DNA from: Strigamia acuminata
Taxonomy: Eukaryota; Arthropoda; Chilopoda; Geophilomorpha; Linotaeniidae
DNA length: 64,000 nt
Assembly: GCA_949358305.1 (NCBI GenBank)
Contig: OX442314.1
Location: 496,001-560,000, forward strand
Direction of reading: 5' to 3'
Shown here: positions 63,665 through 64,000 of the stretch, one piece after another
Position numbering within the stretch: the first letter of the stretch is position 1
Layout of the letters: every line of letters starts with the position of its first letter
The notes under the pieces: generated by a model
Told to the model about the DNA's origin: nothing
The model's input: the letters and a program-made list of their open reading frames with translations, nothing else
The model's database searches: none
Program-made: the position numbers and the translations under genes

Positions 63665-64000
63665 TTATTAGACCTCGGATATTTATGCAAAATAAAAATA
63701 AAAATATGCAAAATAAAAATAAAAATATGCAAAATAAAAATAAAAATACGCAAAATAAAAATAAAAATATGCAAAATAAAAATAAAAATATGCAAAATAA
63801 AAATAAAAATATGCAAAATAAGTGCACAGTGTTCCTGATATAAATGAATTGTAATTTAGTAATTACAATTTACTTTTTTCTATATTTTTTATTTTTTTAT
63901 TTGTTGCATTTTTGAGCGTAAAAATTGCATTTTTGAGCGTAAAAATTGCATTTTTGAGCGTAAAAATTGCATTTTTGAGCGTAAAAATTGCATTTTTGAG
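63665..64000 (+). repeat. Two 21-bp minisatellites at the window end
   Basis: 63688-63820: AAAATAAAAATAAAAATATGC, about six copies. 63905-64000: GTAAAAATTGCATTTTTGAGC, continuing past the window. Both are in ALK intron 14. Confidence 0.9.

Overview
This is nuclear DNA from an animal, most likely an aquatic or arthropod-like invertebrate. All the host genes are split by GT-AG introns, and they encode metazoan families: an RNF216-type RBR ubiquitin ligase, SMIM12, a DDHD1-type phospholipase and an ALK-type receptor tyrosine kinase. A short run of TTAGG repeats (the arthropod telomere unit) near 55.22 kb hints at an arthropod but is weak evidence. Non-coding DNA is AT-rich and full of minisatellites and small DNA transposons.

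Layout. 0-2.6 kb: 3' end of an RNF216-like gene (+). 2.76-3.7 kb: small unrecognised multi-exon gene (+). 4.7-5.4 kb: unrecognised single-coding-exon gene (+), convergent with SMIM12 (-, 5584-5850). 6.67-13.29 kb: a complete 12-exon DDHD1-like gene (+), divergent from SMIM12. 14.27-14.52 kb: two-exon gene for a 57-residue protein (+). 14.8-16.5 kb: a regulatory stretch with CRE octamers, four RFX X-boxes and a CpG-rich leader. 16.56 kb to beyond 64 kb: an ALK-like receptor (+), for which I could chain 14 exons in one reading frame: signal peptide, MAM, LDLa, MAM, then the start of the glycine-rich domain. The EGF-like part, membrane segment and kinase lie beyond the window.

The striking object is a 15.6 kb insertion in ALK intron 2 (19241-34796). 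It consists of two copies of one DNA transposon placed tail to tail as a giant inverted repeat, with 5193-bp arms around a 58-bp loop. The right copy carries an intact two-exon gene for a 1061-residue transposase that I cannot assign to a named superfamily. The left copy is interrupted by a complete Ty1/copia retrotransposon (23702-28808) with 202-bp LTRs differing at one base, a GAGGA target duplication, a tRNA-iMet primer site and an intact 1510-codon gag-pol. Order of events: palindrome first, copia second, both recent.

The remaining ALK introns are a graveyard of small elements: a degraded Tc1/mariner, pogo-like ends, hAT-type MITEs with clear 8-bp target duplications (some nested three deep), a perfect 66-bp-stem hairpin and a tRNA-like sequence. 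Introns also hold 19-41 bp minisatellites built on a common A-run/T-run plan. Two such arrays of one family lie in opposite orientation in introns 1 and 10 of the DDHD1 gene.

Exon boundaries were deduced by eye from GT-AG sites, phase continuity and remembered family features; none was checked by alignment.
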